DNA of 64,000 nt, from positions 15,120,292 to 15,184,291 of the forward strand of contig NC_046304.1 in NCBI RefSeq assembly GCF_004115265.2, written 5' to 3'. Positions 1-11,198 of this stretch are shown here, piece by piece. Under the pieces are notes generated by a model. That model made no database searches and was not told the DNA's origin. It saw nothing but the letters and a program-made list of their open reading frames with translations. Numbering within the stretch: position 1 is the stretch's first letter; each line of letters opens with the position of its first letter. The translations under genes and the position numbers were made by a program. Source of the DNA: Rhinolophus ferrumequinum. Taxonomy: Eukaryota > Chordata > Mammalia > Chiroptera > Rhinolophidae.

Positions 1-469
1 GCCAAGGTCACAGGCCAGTAAACAATGGAATCTGACTCCTCTGGGCTCCTGAATATTGTGTTTGGGGGCCAGTTAAACAGTGTGTAAGAGAGCATCCAGA
101 GAAGCCAGTTTTCTTTCCCCTCCATTGAGCTGTCTTAATATTAATAATCCCTTTACCTAGGAATAAATTCAACATGTAATGTGACAGGAAATCCTCACTA
201 TTCTGGTTCCAGTGTATAGTTTCTGGCCAATAGCTTCTTCCTTCCCACATGCTCCATACCTTCTCTACTGGCCCCAAGATGCTGTCCTCATCGGGAGAGG
301 AGAAAATAATGGTAGGGGTCCTTGGGAAAATACTGTGTCCTCATCACAGAACTTAATTATGATAATAGTAAGTCTTACTAATGCCATACTGTCTCACTGT
401 ATAGCAAGATTTTACGTATTTTGTTCCATTGTTTTCCCTCCCTTGTCATGATAAATCAGATACTTTCAT
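1..469. other. intergenic, nothing recognised
   Basis: Mixed-composition sequence with only short chance reading frames. I recognise no gene, RNA or repeat family here. Confidence 0.5.
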
Positions 470-610
470 TTCTATTAAGCTGATGAGAGAATTCATTGTA
501 GGGGAGGTTAAGTTCCTCAGCCAAGGTCATGAAGCTGGTACAATGTAGTAAGGTAATCCCAGGAGGACTGGCTCCAGGAACCTAGCACTTAAATACTGTG
601 TATGCCACTC
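470..610 (-). mobile_element. MIR SINE, antisense
   Basis: The stretch reads as a degenerate MIR core in reverse: a 'gatgagagaattc...gttaagttcctcagccaaggtcat' pattern followed by a 'ggactggctcc' stretch. MIRs are ancient tRNA-derived SINEs common in all mammals. Confidence 0.5.
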
Positions 611-1840
611 TGGGTTCACCCATTCTCAGCTGCTCCCCTGACATCCCCCAGAATGTTCATCTCAGTTCTATTCCCTTCTAAGTCTTACTTCCCTGCCTAA
701 GTTCCCCTGGTCAATGGCATTTAAAGGGAAAAGAGACAAGATTTCTACATGGGTCAAGGTATTGCTAATCTAGGTAAGAGAGAAATCAAAGTGGGAGAGC
801 CATGTTCCTAGTAGTTCCAGTGTCACAAAGTGCATCCTAAGCTGTGGTGCATGGGGTTTAGTGCCTGTAGATGGTGAGAGAACTTCACTGCCTTCAGGAA
901 GTCAGCTTATCATGTCTTTCTGAGTCTGAGCAGCCCCTGTGGTCTGAACTGTCCCCAGGCTGAGCCAGCCAGGGAACATGGGCTCGGATAATTTTGGGCT
1001 CATCCTCACTTTCCCCTTATCCTCTGCGATTGGTGGATGAGGGGGTGTGTTAAGCTGAGTGAGTAGACAAATATGGGCTTTCTGTGGAGTAGACTCCAGG
1101 AGCAGAGCAGCGAGCAGGGTGCAGAAGTCAGTGGATGTGTGGTGGGAGAGTCCCCACTTGGTTTTTCACACTACAAAAGGATTCTGGTGGCCATTGGATT
1201 GGCTCGCTGCTCACCGTTCCCTGGCCTGTACCTTCTTCAGCCACAAATGATGGACTCACAGGGGCCTCAGCACCTATACAAGTGGAAGAGGAAGCACTGC
1301 GGGGAGGATCAGATTAGGGGACGTCATTGCTGTGTTTACTGTCGTGACCAGACCTTCACCAGAGGTTGGGTGCCCTCTGTATGTGGCCCCACTGGCTACA
1401 TTAGAAGCTGCCTCACGCAAGTCTCCAGTTTACCTAATAAACCAGTCATGCCTGGGATGATGTCTAGGTTTGGGCTGTGAACAGCTGCTTCACACCTGGG
1501 ACTCTTCTCTAGTCCTTGACCGTTTCACTCCCTTCTACCCTTCAGTGGCCCCAAGACCATTTCATTTCTCTGAATTTGGGAGTTGTCTAGCTTCTTGGAG
1601 AAATAGGCCATTTATTTCCTAGGTGGGCCGCTCCTTTGCTGTGCTTTCTTCGAGCCGGTTACTCTGAACTTTTCTTCAATCTGATTCCCATTGGCTTAAT
1701 ATAATCCAGAAATTCTCAAAATCCTGGCATGCCAATGGCACTATTTTTCATTTCCCAGAGCGGCTACTTACTGAACATTTCTTTAACATTTCCTTTTAGT
1801 TGGTCATAGAATATATCATGGAGAATTTGTACTTTAGATT
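611..1840. other. intergenic, no gene recognised
   Basis: Unique-looking DNA. A 135-codon open frame at 1073-1480 is rich in W, C and R, has no family I know, and lacks supporting splice or promoter context, so I treat it as chance. No repeat family was recognised. Confidence 0.5.
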
Positions 1841-2120
1841 AGTACTGTCCAATTTGGTAGCCATTAGCTACCTCTTGCTGTTGTTTACATGAATGTGGCC
1901 AGTTCAAAAAGACATGTGATGTATGAGTAAAATAGACTTTGGAATTTGAAGAGAATAGATGCATGACGTATTAATTTTTGAAATCTTCATTGTATTGAAA
2001 TGAAGATATGTTGGATATATTGGCTCTGAGAAATGTTATTAGTATTAATTTTGCCTGTTTCTTTTTGTGTTTTTAAATGTGTTATTGAAAATTTAAATGA
2101 CATATTTGGCTCACATTTGG
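1841..2120. mobile_element. possible palindromic DNA-transposon fossil
   Basis: It begins 'gtactgtccaat..ggtagcca', which resembles the terminal inverted repeat of an old hAT-type mammalian element, and continues into an AT-rich 'aaatttaaat' core typical of the same family. The far terminal repeat is only weakly visible, so family and right edge are uncertain. Confidence 0.35.
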
Positions 2121-2559
2121 GCCTTGCATTTTATTGCTAGTGGATGTTTCAATCAATATACTTCATTTTGATTGCCCCCCAAAGTTTTGATTGTTTAAAT
2201 GCTTTACTAATATGTGTAATTTTGACTCGTGATAAGACAGATCATTCTCTGATGTATTTCTCAAAATTCTCAGAAAGATAACCTAAATGGGGCGTGAGAC
2301 ATCTCACTTAACGATTGTGTTTTTTCTCCAGTAAATTATGTAGCTTTGTATTGAATTTTAGGTTCTAGAATGCCTTATGCAGAGCCTGGGGATTATTTGT
2401 TCCTTGTAAGTTTGAAAAATCTAGAAAGCTTCCTGGCCCAAGGTTTTTAAAAATTGCAATATAATTAACACATGGCAAAGAAATGTAAGTGTTCAGCAGA
2501 CTGAGTTTTACTTCCCTGTAAGCACCTGCACAGATCAATATACAGAACATTTACATTAC

Positions 2560-3013
2560 CACAGAAATCTCCCTCATGCCCTCTCCTAGTCAATATCCAT
2601 GAGGGTCTAAGGTAACTATCCTGGTTTCTGTCACCATAGGTTAGATTTGCCAGCTCATGAACTGGATTCTTTTACTCAACATTCATGTTTTTGAGATTTT
2701 AGCCATGTTGTTGATCATTATAGTTGATCATTATAGCCATGTTGTTTGGATCATTATAGTTCATTATTTTCATTGTTCTGTAGTGTGTCAATGAAATGAA
2801 TATGCCAGAACTTGCTTATCCATTCTCCTGATGATGGACATTTATGTTGTTTGGTTTTAGCTGTTATGACTGAAGGTTCTATGGGAAATTCAATTAAAAA
2901 ATTTTGGGGGACATTTGTTTTCATTTATTTTGTGTATTTCAGGAGTGAAATTTCTGAATCACAGTGTAGGTGAATGTTAAACTTTTAGAAACTACAGTTT
3001 GTAAGTAATTTTG
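2560..3013 (-). mobile_element. old L1 (LINE-1) fragment, antisense, left part
   Basis: The antisense strand carries the generic L1 3' ORF2 pattern (cattctcctgatgatggaca, gaatcacagtgtaggtgaat). The copy is diverged and is split by the SINE at 3026-3416. It continues after 3429. Confidence 0.5.
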
Positions 3014-3025
3014 CTATTTTACCTT

Positions 3026-3416
3026 TATCCCTCCTTTCTTCTGCCTCCCCACCCCCCCGATCCTCTCACTCCGGTTCTAGCTGTTGTTTCTCAGTCTAGT
3101 TGTGTAGGACACAGCTCCCTGGCCCATGCTGGTGTTATGAGCCTTGCGCTCCCCCCGACGGAGGCAGCCGGCCGCCAGTTGTCTGTCAGCTGCTTATAGC
3201 AGCTCTTGCCGGCTGCCAACCACTCATGCTGGCGACTGGCCACTCATGGAGGCACACGGCAGCCCACGGCTGCTCATGGCAGCCCAGCTCCAGGGAGAGC
3301 CATCGCTCACATTCTTAGCTGTAGAGGGCGCAGCTCACTAGCTCATGTGGGAACTGAACCGGTGACCTCGGTGCTGGGAGCATGGCTCTCCCACCACCAG
3401 AGCCACTGGGCCAGCC
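3026..3416 (-). mobile_element. tRNA-derived SINE (Rhin-1-like), long dimeric copy, antisense
   Basis: In reverse complement it starts GGGCTGGCCCAGTGGCTC, keeps a B-box-like GGTTCAGTTCCCACAT, and has a middle of repeated GAGCTGC-type units. A second tRNA-like remnant follows (gctcataacaccagcatggg), then an ACTAGACTGAGAAACAAC tail. It is flanked by a perfect 12-bp target-site duplication, ctattttacctt, at 3014-3025 and 3417-3428, which fixes both ends. Head and middle match the copy at 28384-28668. This type is characteristic of rhinolophoid and pteropodid bats (family recalled, not searched). Confidence 0.8.
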
Positions 3417-3428
3417 CTATTTTACCTT

Positions 3429-3800
3429 CTTACCAGTGATGTATGAGTGTTAATTGTTCCAAATGCTGACATTTGTTATTCTCAGTCTTTTTTAAAATTA
3501 GTTTCAGGTGTACAAAACAATGTAAGTTAGACATTTACACCTCTCACAAAGTGATAACCCCTCCCCCAATTCCCAATCTTTTTCATTTTAGCCATTCTAA
3601 TAGGTATGTAGTGGCATGTTCAGATTTTAATTTGCATTTCACTGATGAATAATAATGTCGAGTGTCTTTCCATATGCTTATAGTTGGCCTAAGGACTTTT
3701 ATTGCACATTGTTTTATTTTTTTCTGTTTATTTCATATTTGTTGCTCTTCTTTAATATTTATTTTAATAGTGTATTGAGATGCCATATATATTATTGAGC
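3429..3800 (-). mobile_element. old L1 fragment, antisense, right part, with a short L1 3' end nested
   Basis: The old L1 interrupted by the SINE resumes at 3429. About 3490-3570 is a separate L1 3'-UTR snippet (gtttcaggtgtacaaaacaa, then gtgataacccctcccccaat) set into it. After that the old L1 continues (catttcactgatgaataa). Confidence 0.5.
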
Positions 3801-4500
3801 CAATTTTTACAGTTTGTCTTTGCTTAACAAATGTCTCATTCAGATTATTTAATTTATTTGAGAAATTTTAGGAAGAATTAAAAATTTGCCTTTGTGTCTA
3901 CACCCTTTTCCTTATTCCTAATGTCTTATAATTATTTTTGTCCTTTTAAAAATTAGATTGGCCAGTTTTGTCTGTTTTGTTGATCTTTGGAAAACTAAAG
4001 CTCTGAAATTATTTTATCAATTGTACTGCTTTTATGTTTTCCAATTTGTTAATATATGCTTTTGCTTTTTCAATTGCATAATTCTATTTATTTGAATATT
4101 TGCCACTCTTTTTCAATCCTTTTCAGCTTAACACTGTCATCATTTATTTTCATTTTTTCTAGTTTATTAGTAGAAACTAGGCATAGATTTTTCTTCTCTC
4201 TGACACATCTCTAAGCCAGAGGCATACAGAAGTATTAGACTACTTCCTTCCTCCTTTCAGGTCATGCTGATTAACTCCACTCGTGAAGCAGTTATGAAAC
4301 ACTCTGATGGAATTCGGGAAAATGGTTAAATTGGATGCATAACTTCACATGCTTTCAGAATTTTGCTTTATGTAAATATTTATTTTTATACTTGGTAGAG
4401 AACAAATAAAATACTAAACTTATGGGTATTTTATTTAAAAATATCTTTGTGAAAGTTCTGCAATCTGTGTATGTGTGTATGCAGATATATATGTTCATAC
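3801..4500. other. AT-rich intergenic, probably decayed LINE sequence
   Basis: Long AT-rich tract with scattered L1-antisense flavour (ttgttgatctttggaaaac) but no clear boundaries. No gene seen. Confidence 0.4.
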
Positions 4501-4529
4501 TTTAATGGAAATTTTTCTTTCTTAAATAT

Positions 4530-4960
4530 TTAAAATTAATTAATTAATTAATTTTTTATTATTAGTGTTAGATGTACAAAACAACATAATGTTTAGACAT
4601 TTATACACTTCACACAGTGATAACCCCAACAAGTCTGCTACCTATTTGGTACTGTCCATAGCTACTACCCATCTGATACCGTACATAGCTGTTACAATAC
4701 CATTACTATATTTCCTATATTGTACTTTACATTCCTAACTGTACACCTATTTTTAAATTATAATTGATATTCAATATTATGTTATATTAGTTTCAGGTGT
4801 ACACAGTAATGATTAGGCATTTATATATTTTATGAAGTGATCCCCAAAAAAGCCAAGTACCCATCTGACACTATATACAAATATTACACATTATTGACTG
4901 TATTTCACATACTGTATTTCACATCCTCGTGACTATTTTGTGACTAGCAATTTAATACAA
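4530..4960 (-). mobile_element. two L1 3'-UTR fragments, antisense
   Basis: Two successive copies of the motif tttcaggtgtac / gatgtacaaaacaac followed by 'agacatttatacacttcacacagtgat' occur at about 4560 and 4790. Each is the reversed 3' end of an L1. They abut the OR1E coding exon, ending about 40 bases upstream of its ATG, and so may contribute its proximal upstream sequence. Confidence 0.55.
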
Positions 4961-4997
4961 ATTATTTTTCATTTTAAAAAGGTGATAGAATAGCAAC

Positions 4998-5948
4998 ATG
5001 AAAATGGAAAACCAAAGCATCGTCTCAGAATTCCTCCTCCTGGGCCTGCCCATTGAACCAGATCAACGAGACCTGTTCTACGCCCTGTTCCTGGCCATGT
5101 ATCTTACCACCGTCCTGGGGAACCTCCTCATCATCCTGCTCATTCACCTGGACTCCCACCTCCACACGCCCATGTATTTCTTCCTCAGCAATTTGTCCTT
5201 CTCTGACCTCTGCTTCTCCTCTGTCACTATGCCCGAGTTACTGCAGAACATGCAGAGCCAAGTCCCGTCCATCCCCTACGCAGGCTGTCTGACCCAAATG
5301 TACTTCTTCCTGCTTTTTGCAGACCTAGAGAGCTTCCTCCTTGTGGCCATGGCCTATGACCGCTATGTGGCCATCTGCTTCCCCCTGCACTACACCACCA
5401 TCATGAGTCCGAAGCTCTGCTTCTCCCTGGGGGCGCTGTCCTGGGTGCTGACCACTTTCATCTCTTTGTTGCACACCCTGCTCACAGCTCGGCTGTCTTT
5501 CTGTGATGATAATGTGATTCCTCACTTTTTCTGTGACATGTCAGCTCTGCTAAAATTGGCCTGTTCTGACATTCAGATAAATGAAATGATAATATTTATC
5601 TTTGGAGGGCTTGTCATTATTGTTCCATTCCTGCTGATCTTTTTGTCATATGCAAGAATTGTATCCTCCATCCTCAAGGTCCCTTCTGCAAGGGGCATCC
5701 GCAAGGCCTTCTCCACCTGTGGCTCCCACCTCTCCGTGGTGTCATTGTTCTATGGGACAATCATTGGCCTCTACCTGTGCCCTTCAACTAACAATTCTAC
5801 TATTAAGGAGATGACTCTGGCTGTTATGTACACTGTGGTGACGCCCATGCTGAACCCCTTCATCTACAGCCTGAGGAATCAGGACATAAGGGGAGCCTTG
5901 CGAAAAATCTTTTTAAAGTGGACAATTCAGTTTTTACTGGGACAGTGA
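4998..5948 (+). CDS. OR1E-like: olfactory receptor, family 1 subfamily E-like (intact)
   Basis: This encodes a 316-residue seven-transmembrane odorant receptor of the rhodopsin-like GPCR class, expected at the cilia of olfactory neurons and coupled to Golf/adenylyl cyclase. Seen in the sequence: N-glycosylation site NQS at residues 5-7, GN of TM1 at 41-42, [13 protein letters not shown] at 55-67, [10 protein letters not shown] at 118-127, SY of TM5 at 217-218, [10 protein letters not shown] at 236-245, and [12 protein letters not shown] at 283-294. C97 and C179 can form the conserved disulfide, and C169 and C189 complete the second loop. Length is normal and no break is seen. Text such as [34 protein letters not shown] and [14 protein letters not shown] fits subfamily 1E better than 1J. 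ATG at 5004 is an alternative start. An AATAAA lies at 6197, 250 bases after the stop. Ligand unknown. Confidence 0.9.
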   Translation: MKMENQSIVSEFLLLGLPIEPDQRDLFYALFLAMYLTTVLGNLLIILLIHLDSHLHTPMYFFLSNLSFSDLCFSSVTMPELLQNMQSQVPSIPYAGCLTQMYFFLLFADLESFLLVAMAYDRYVAICFPLHYTTIMSPKLCFSLGALSWVLTTFISLLHTLLTARLSFCDDNVIPHFFCDMSALLKLACSDIQINEMIIFIFGGLVIIVPFLLIFLSYARIVSSILKVPSARGIRKAFSTCGSHLSVVSLFYGTIIGLYLCPSTNNSTIKEMTLAVMYTVVTPMLNPFIYSLRNQDIRGALRKIFLKWTIQFLLGQ

Positions 5949-7398
5949 CTCTGAAGATTGAAGCATATTTTCAAACAGTAGGTGTAATATTGACAATGAG
6001 TAGGTAGTATTCTGAAGTCTAGTAGCACCCAAGTTCGGTACTGCTAATGCAGCCCCCACAGCACTTCCAGGGGGTTTTTCCCACATGTCACTAGGGGCAG
6101 GTCATTGTGCCTCTTGGGTTTATTACTGTATCTTGGATGTGAAGTAGCAGAAGGCTTGACATGTAGTGGACACTCAATGATTATTATTCAATGTTGAATA
6201 AATATATCTCAACCTTAGTATTTATTGTACTGAAAGAATGTGCAGTAGTTTCTAATTCTCTAATAAATCCAAATTGCTCAGCCACTTCAGTACTTTGTTT
6301 CTGCCAAACATATCTATTCCATGAAGAACATTTTTCAATTTATTATGTGCACGCTCTTGTAACTTTTACTCTCCCAGATCATCATTTCTCCTCTTGCTAA
6401 TCTATTCAGTTCTTAATAGTATTTTCATGAGTTGATTGATTTTTCTGTTTAATAATCACATTCTAAAATTATCTTTTTTCTTTAACTGTACCAATCATTT
6501 GTCAGTTAATGATGCTTCTTCTTTTGATAATATCTATATTTTGGATCAGAACTCCTCTTTTGAATTAAAATCAAACGATATGGACCATAAAGTTTTGTCA
6601 TGAATTATTTAATTTGTAGACAGTAAATTGTAGCCCATATATAGGCTAAGGTAACATAAATAATGACAGAAAAATTAAAATCTATTTATGATTCCCACAT
6701 AGATGTTTTTCCTCTGTAATACCTATGATGATGCTGAAATTATTTGATGCTTTCTTTGTTTATTTCTTTTCTTACCAAGTGTCTGAAGACAGGTGCTGTC
6801 TAATCTCTACAGTGCCTAGTTCAGTACCTTGTATCTTCTGCATGTAGAATAATATCTATTGATTTGATTTGAATGCATTTTCATGTTTCTTGAAATGAAT
6901 TTATACCTTAAAGAAACCGCACCTTTCATAAGAAGTTTTCCTAATAATTACAACTTTGACTTTATTTCTTCAAAATTTTGTATTGATTACAAAAATAATA
7001 TATTCTCACTGGAAAATATCCAAACCATAAAGAAATAAATAATAAAGTAGAGTGTGAGGATCCTCCATAGTTTGTTCCCTTGGGTCATGCAAAATCCACA
7101 GCCAGGAGTTGAGATACTGACTTGAGGATAATCCTGAGAACTCAGAATTCTTCCCCATATTGCTCGTTGGAGGTGTGTGCGGCCTGTTTATACCCCACCC
7201 CAACTGGGATCTCCAGAAGCTGCACAGAAGCTTAGGGAACTCATGCTTTCTCACTATGCTGTAAGTTTGGATTCCTACAGACAAGGATCAACAAATGAAG
7301 GAAGGTTAGTAGACAGTCAGGAGGGAGTGCCAAGCTGAGTAATCTGAATAAATGGTTCTCATTGGAACAGATTTAATGGAGGACGCAGGAGAGTCCTT
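5949..7398. other. OR1E 3' flank and intergenic
   Basis: A MIR-like tail (tagtggacactcaatgatta) is visible near 6165-6205 and supplies an AATAAA. The rest is AT-rich sequence without a recognised gene or clear repeat. Confidence 0.45.
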
Positions 7399-7414
7399 AA
7401 AAGTTCTAAGGCAT

Positions 7415-7528
7415 CTGGGTGGTGAACACACAATGTAATTTATAGATGATGTGATATAGAATTGCACACCTGAAATCTATGTAATTTTAATAACAATTGT
7501 CACCCCAATAAATTTAAATAATAAAAAA
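7415..7528 (+). mobile_element. very short L1 3' end, sense, with target duplication
   Basis: About 114 bases of L1 3' UTR (ctgggtggtgaacacacaat ... gtcaccccaataaa) end in poly-A. The element is bounded by a perfect 16-bp duplication aaaagttctaaggcat at 7399-7414 and 7529-7544. It belongs to the same L1 lineage as the copies at 21185 and 44115. This is an extreme 5'-truncated insertion. Confidence 0.85.
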
Positions 7529-7544
7529 AAAAGTTCTAAGGCAT

Positions 7545-7736
7545 ATTCTCAATGAGATCCTGAAAGATCTTGTCTTGTTAAACCAAGAGTCGTTTGCAAA
7601 GAAAGGTGCTCAACAAGAAAGACTTCTTAGGAAAAACCAGCTCCTCAATTTTTAAAATAAAAAATTAGGGTTATCACTGTAGAAAATGGAATAAGACTCT
7701 AAAACCAACTTTTAGAACTCTTCCAACTTTACCATG
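7545..7736. other. intergenic, nothing recognised
   Basis: Short unique stretch between an L1 tail and a MER5A-like element. Confidence 0.5.
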
Positions 7737-7876
7737 CCTGCACATCATGTGGAGATCTTATTTAAATGCAGATTTTCATTTAGTAGGTCTGGGGAATGCA
7801 CGTGATTCTGAATTTCCAACAAACTCACCTAATGTACCTGTTGCCGGTTTGCAGACCACAGTTGGAGTAGCAAGGT
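7737..7876 (+). mobile_element. MER5A-like hAT-Charlie fossil
   Basis: The pattern 'catcatgtggagatctta..', 'gcagattttcatttagtaggtctgggg' and 'cagaccacagttggagta' matches the body of the non-autonomous hAT element MER5A. It is old and diverged. Confidence 0.6.
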
Positions 7877-8180
7877 TCTAGAAGATGTATAGGAAGGATT
7901 ACAGAAAAACAAAAAGGAAAAAGAATTAGAAATTATGTATTAAAAGATAAGGAGAAGACTATAGTGGACATTTTTCCCCCTACTTAACATTTATTCTCTC
8001 TTAATTCCCTACCTTGGTTTCCTTTTGAGGAATTTTCCTCTCTTCCTTTGATGGGTCTGAATCCCAGTGCCAGCTTCTCCTCTGGCTAAGGAGTGGGCAC
8101 AGTATCCAAGACAGGCCAGTCGAACACCCTCTTCTAGGGTCCACATATATATGGAGTTCACATAATATATATGTTCTCTT
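7877..8180. other. intergenic, nothing recognised
   Basis: No gene or repeat recognised. Confidence 0.4.
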
Positions 8181-8585
8181 TATGCTCTGAGGTTTTTTTT
8201 TCAAGTATTCAGGTGTTGCTTTAGTTCATATTTATTGCTGTGTAACATTCTGTTGTATTAATATACCAAAGTATATTTTTCTATTCTACTGATGATGGAC
8301 ATTGGCTTTTCAATGGGCTATTATGAATAATGCTTCTGTGAATATTCTTGTGTATTTGCCCTTAGTGCACATATCTTGGGCATAAACTGAGGAGTGACAC
8401 TGCTGAGTCATAGGGTACGTACATTTGCATCTTTACTAGATACTGACAAACTGTTTTCCAAAGATGTTGTACAGTGTACATTCCCACCATCCCTTCCCGC
8501 CCGTGTAAGAAATCCTTGCTGCTTCACGTCCTTGCCACCATTCAGTATTGTCAGTCTTTAACTTTAGCCATTCTGGGGGCTATGT
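8181..8585 (-). mobile_element. old L1 fragment, antisense
   Basis: Generic reversed L1 3' ORF2 text is present: ctactgatgatggacattgg, gtgacactgctgagtcatag, tgtacattcccaccatcc and tttagccattctgggggc. It is diverged and stops at the TC microsatellite. Confidence 0.65.
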
Positions 8586-8588
8586 CCT

Positions 8589-8642
<54 letters not shown>
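8586..8642. repeat. (TC)n microsatellite
   Basis: About 27 uninterrupted TC units. The long purity suggests it is polymorphic. Confidence 0.95.
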
Positions 8643-8645
<3 letters not shown>

Positions 8646-8816
8646 GTCTTTATTCTATCAGTAGTTGGAAATATTAATCGGTACAGAAAAAAATTGGACA
8701 TCTGGAGAAAGAGAAAGTTTGGGTAGAACTTTGGTCACTAAAGAGAACTGGAAGATTCCCATGGCAGGAAAATGCCAAGTTACAGTGAGAAGGAAAAATG
8801 CTGTTTAGATATGTTA

Positions 8817-8965
8817 CCCAAATTGTGGTCCACAGACCAGCAGTATACATCACCTGGAGCTTCTTAGAAATGCAGAATCTCAGGCCCCACCCCAGAATCT
8901 GATTTAAGATTTAAATAACAATCCCAAACTCTTTGTGTGCACATTATGTACACAAAGTGACACTG
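8817..8965 (+). mobile_element. MER5A-like hAT-Charlie fossil
   Basis: The text 'aattgtggtccacagacca', 'catcacctggagcttcttagaaatgcagaatctcaggccccaccc' and 'acaaagtgacactgcc' follows the MER5A consensus as I recall it. Confidence 0.75.
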
Positions 8966-9878
8966 CCCTAGTATAGGACACCTCTCATTCCAGGGGAAGC
9001 AAATTTAACCAACAGATGACAGGACTATTTGTCTGTATTTTAACCATGAATGTTGAATTAAAAGTACACAAGCCTTTGCAGGGACTACATAGTACAGCTC
9101 CAAATGATCTCAGTTCCTAAAGTTGAATTGGGGTGACCCTGGACTTCTTAGCCTCTCAGTCTCTGTGCTGCCCCTCTGAAATCAATGAAGGGCTCCATGG
9201 AACAGCCTGGATGGGCTCATCCCTTGGGCTTCCATCTTCCTCCCGGTCCTGTCCTTGCAGTTCTTCCCTTTTTTTATTAGCTCTGTGATGTCTTCAAGAA
9301 CATATTTTCAAATATTTTGCCCAGTTTTTATAACTGTCCTCAGAGGGAGCCTTAGTCCAAATTACCAAGCCTGACATTATAAGAAGTGGAAGTCCTTTTC
9401 AATCTTTATTCTTTGCATGTGACCGGACACTTCCCTTCTGCCTCATCCCCACTTTGAAAGCTTGTAGGCTATATTCTCTTTAGTCCCAGTGACTTGAAAT
9501 TTTGCAATAATTGCCTTGGGGTGGATCCAATTTTATCCATTGTGCTTGAATTTGGGCATTTCTTTTTCAGTTACAGAATTTTTTAAACTATTATCTTGAT
9601 TTCTGCCCCCTCCCCAATTTTCTTGGTTTTCACTCTAGGGAACTTTTATTATTTAGATTTGAAACTTCTGGTTCTCTTTTAAAATTTCTTTCTCTTTTCT
9701 TATCCATAAATTTTTATTTTTTCCTCTATGTACTTTCTGGGACAATTGCTCACCTTTATTTTCCAATTCTTCTATTGATTTAAAGAAATTGCTGGGATCA
9801 TATTTTACATTGTCAAGAGCTTTTTTCTGGTATGTAACGGTTCCTTTTTATGGTCTCTTGTACTTATTTCATAGATTC
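8966..9878. other. intergenic, possible decayed repeat
   Basis: No gene recognised. The right half (9400-9878) has a reversed-LINE composition but no diagnostic motif. It supplies the target of the L1 at 9897. Confidence 0.4.
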
Positions 9879-9896
9879 AAAATCTCCTTTTCTTCT

Positions 9897-10407
9897 TGCC
9901 CATCGGTAGATGACTGGATTGAGAAATTGTGGTGCATTTATACAATGGAGTATTACGCAACCATAAAGAAGAAAGAAATCTTACTATTTGCAACAACATG
10001 GATGGACCTAGAGAACATTATGTTAAGTGAAATAAGTCAGACAGAGAAAGACAAATACCATATGATCTCACTTATATGTGGAATCTAAAGAAAAGAATAA
10101 GTGAATGAACTAATCAGAAACAGTTTTGGAGACATAGAGGAAAAACTGAGGGTTGCTAGATGGGAGAGAGGGTGGGGATAAGGGGGAAGGTGAGGGGATT
10201 AGAAAGCAGTCAGTAACCACAAGTTGGCCACGGGGTTATGAAAGTTAATTTGGGGAATGTAATCAATAATGTTGTAAAGATTTTGTAGGGTATCCGATGG
10301 ACACTTGTCTCATTAGGGAGACCACCTCAGGGACGATGTAGATGCCTGATCACTGTGCTGTACACCTGAAGCTGAAGCTGAACAATAATGAATGTCAACT
10401 ACAAGTT

Positions 10408-10461
<54 letters not shown>

Positions 10462-10653
10462 CTTACAAGAAACGGAGTACAGCATCAGGAATAGAGACAG
10501 TGGAAATGTAATGATTGTGTGCGATGTCAGAGGGATAGTGGATTGGGGGGAGGGGGGTTGACACAGTGTGAGGGATATAAATGATAAACGTCTAAGTATT
10601 ACTTTGTTTTGTGCACCTGAAACTAATAAAAAAAAAAAAGAAAGAAAGAAAAA
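9897..10653 (+). mobile_element. 5'-truncated L1, sense, with ORF2 C terminus and 3' UTR
   Basis: It starts inside ORF2: codons for DWIEKLWCIYTMEYYATIKK and ending [17 protein letters not shown] run to a stop at 10088, the usual L1 ORF2 C terminus. A G-rich 3' UTR, a (TG)n tract and poly-A follow. It is flanked by an 18-bp duplication AAAATCTCCTTTTCTTCT (9879-9896; one mismatch in the copy at 10654-10671). This sets the insertion at 757 bases. Its 3' UTR differs from that of the L1s ending CCCCAATAAA. Confidence 0.85.
10409..10458. repeat. (TG)n microsatellite inside L1 3' UTR
   Basis: About 25 TG units within the L1 3' UTR just described. The same type of tract is common in L1 3' UTRs. Confidence 0.95.
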
Positions 10654-10671
10654 AAAATCTCCTTTTTTTCT

Positions 10672-11198
10672 AAGGATGCTTATCATAATTTTCATTTTTT
10701 TTTCTCCCCCCTATATTACTTCTTTTTGTTTGTTTTGCACTCCCCCCACACAGACACTTTTGTTCTCCCTTTCTGTCTTATTATTGTTCTCTCACATGAT
10801 TTAGGTGTCCTCTTTATTTAAGGGAGAAGCCCCCAAAAAGATGATCGGAAGTTTTGTAACAGGGTGAGGCTTGAGGAACAAGAGATGACTGGACTATTTA
10901 ATTGGTTGATCTCTAACTATTGGCAAATGAATGTATTAAATTGTACTTGTCTGTGTTAGTTTTCTGAGAAAGAAATCCTCTGATGTTTTGCCTGTACCTA
11001 CATCTTTCCACTGAATATATCATCCTATTGAGAAAGGAAATGGTGCTTCAGCTTCTCTGACTTAATCAGTGGCCAAGAGAGAACAATGAGCTTTCCTAAA
11101 TTTTCTTACTAAGACACAAATCATGAGGGTAGTCAAATATGTCTGCTACAGTTTCAACAGTATAGATCAATGATTACAGATAATAGTGTCTATGGAAC
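10672..11198. other. intergenic, nothing recognised
   Basis: Continuation of the L1 target sequence; no gene seen. Confidence 0.4.

Noticed and set aside
1073-1480. 135-codon plus-strand open frame
   Set aside because: No domain or family resemblance, overlapping frames of similar length, and no promoter or splice context; probably chance in a GC-richer patch.
5325-5525. Antisense frames within OR coding exons
   Set aside because: Shadows of the OR codons on the other strand (also at 42533-43027, 54549-54800 and 55059-55292).
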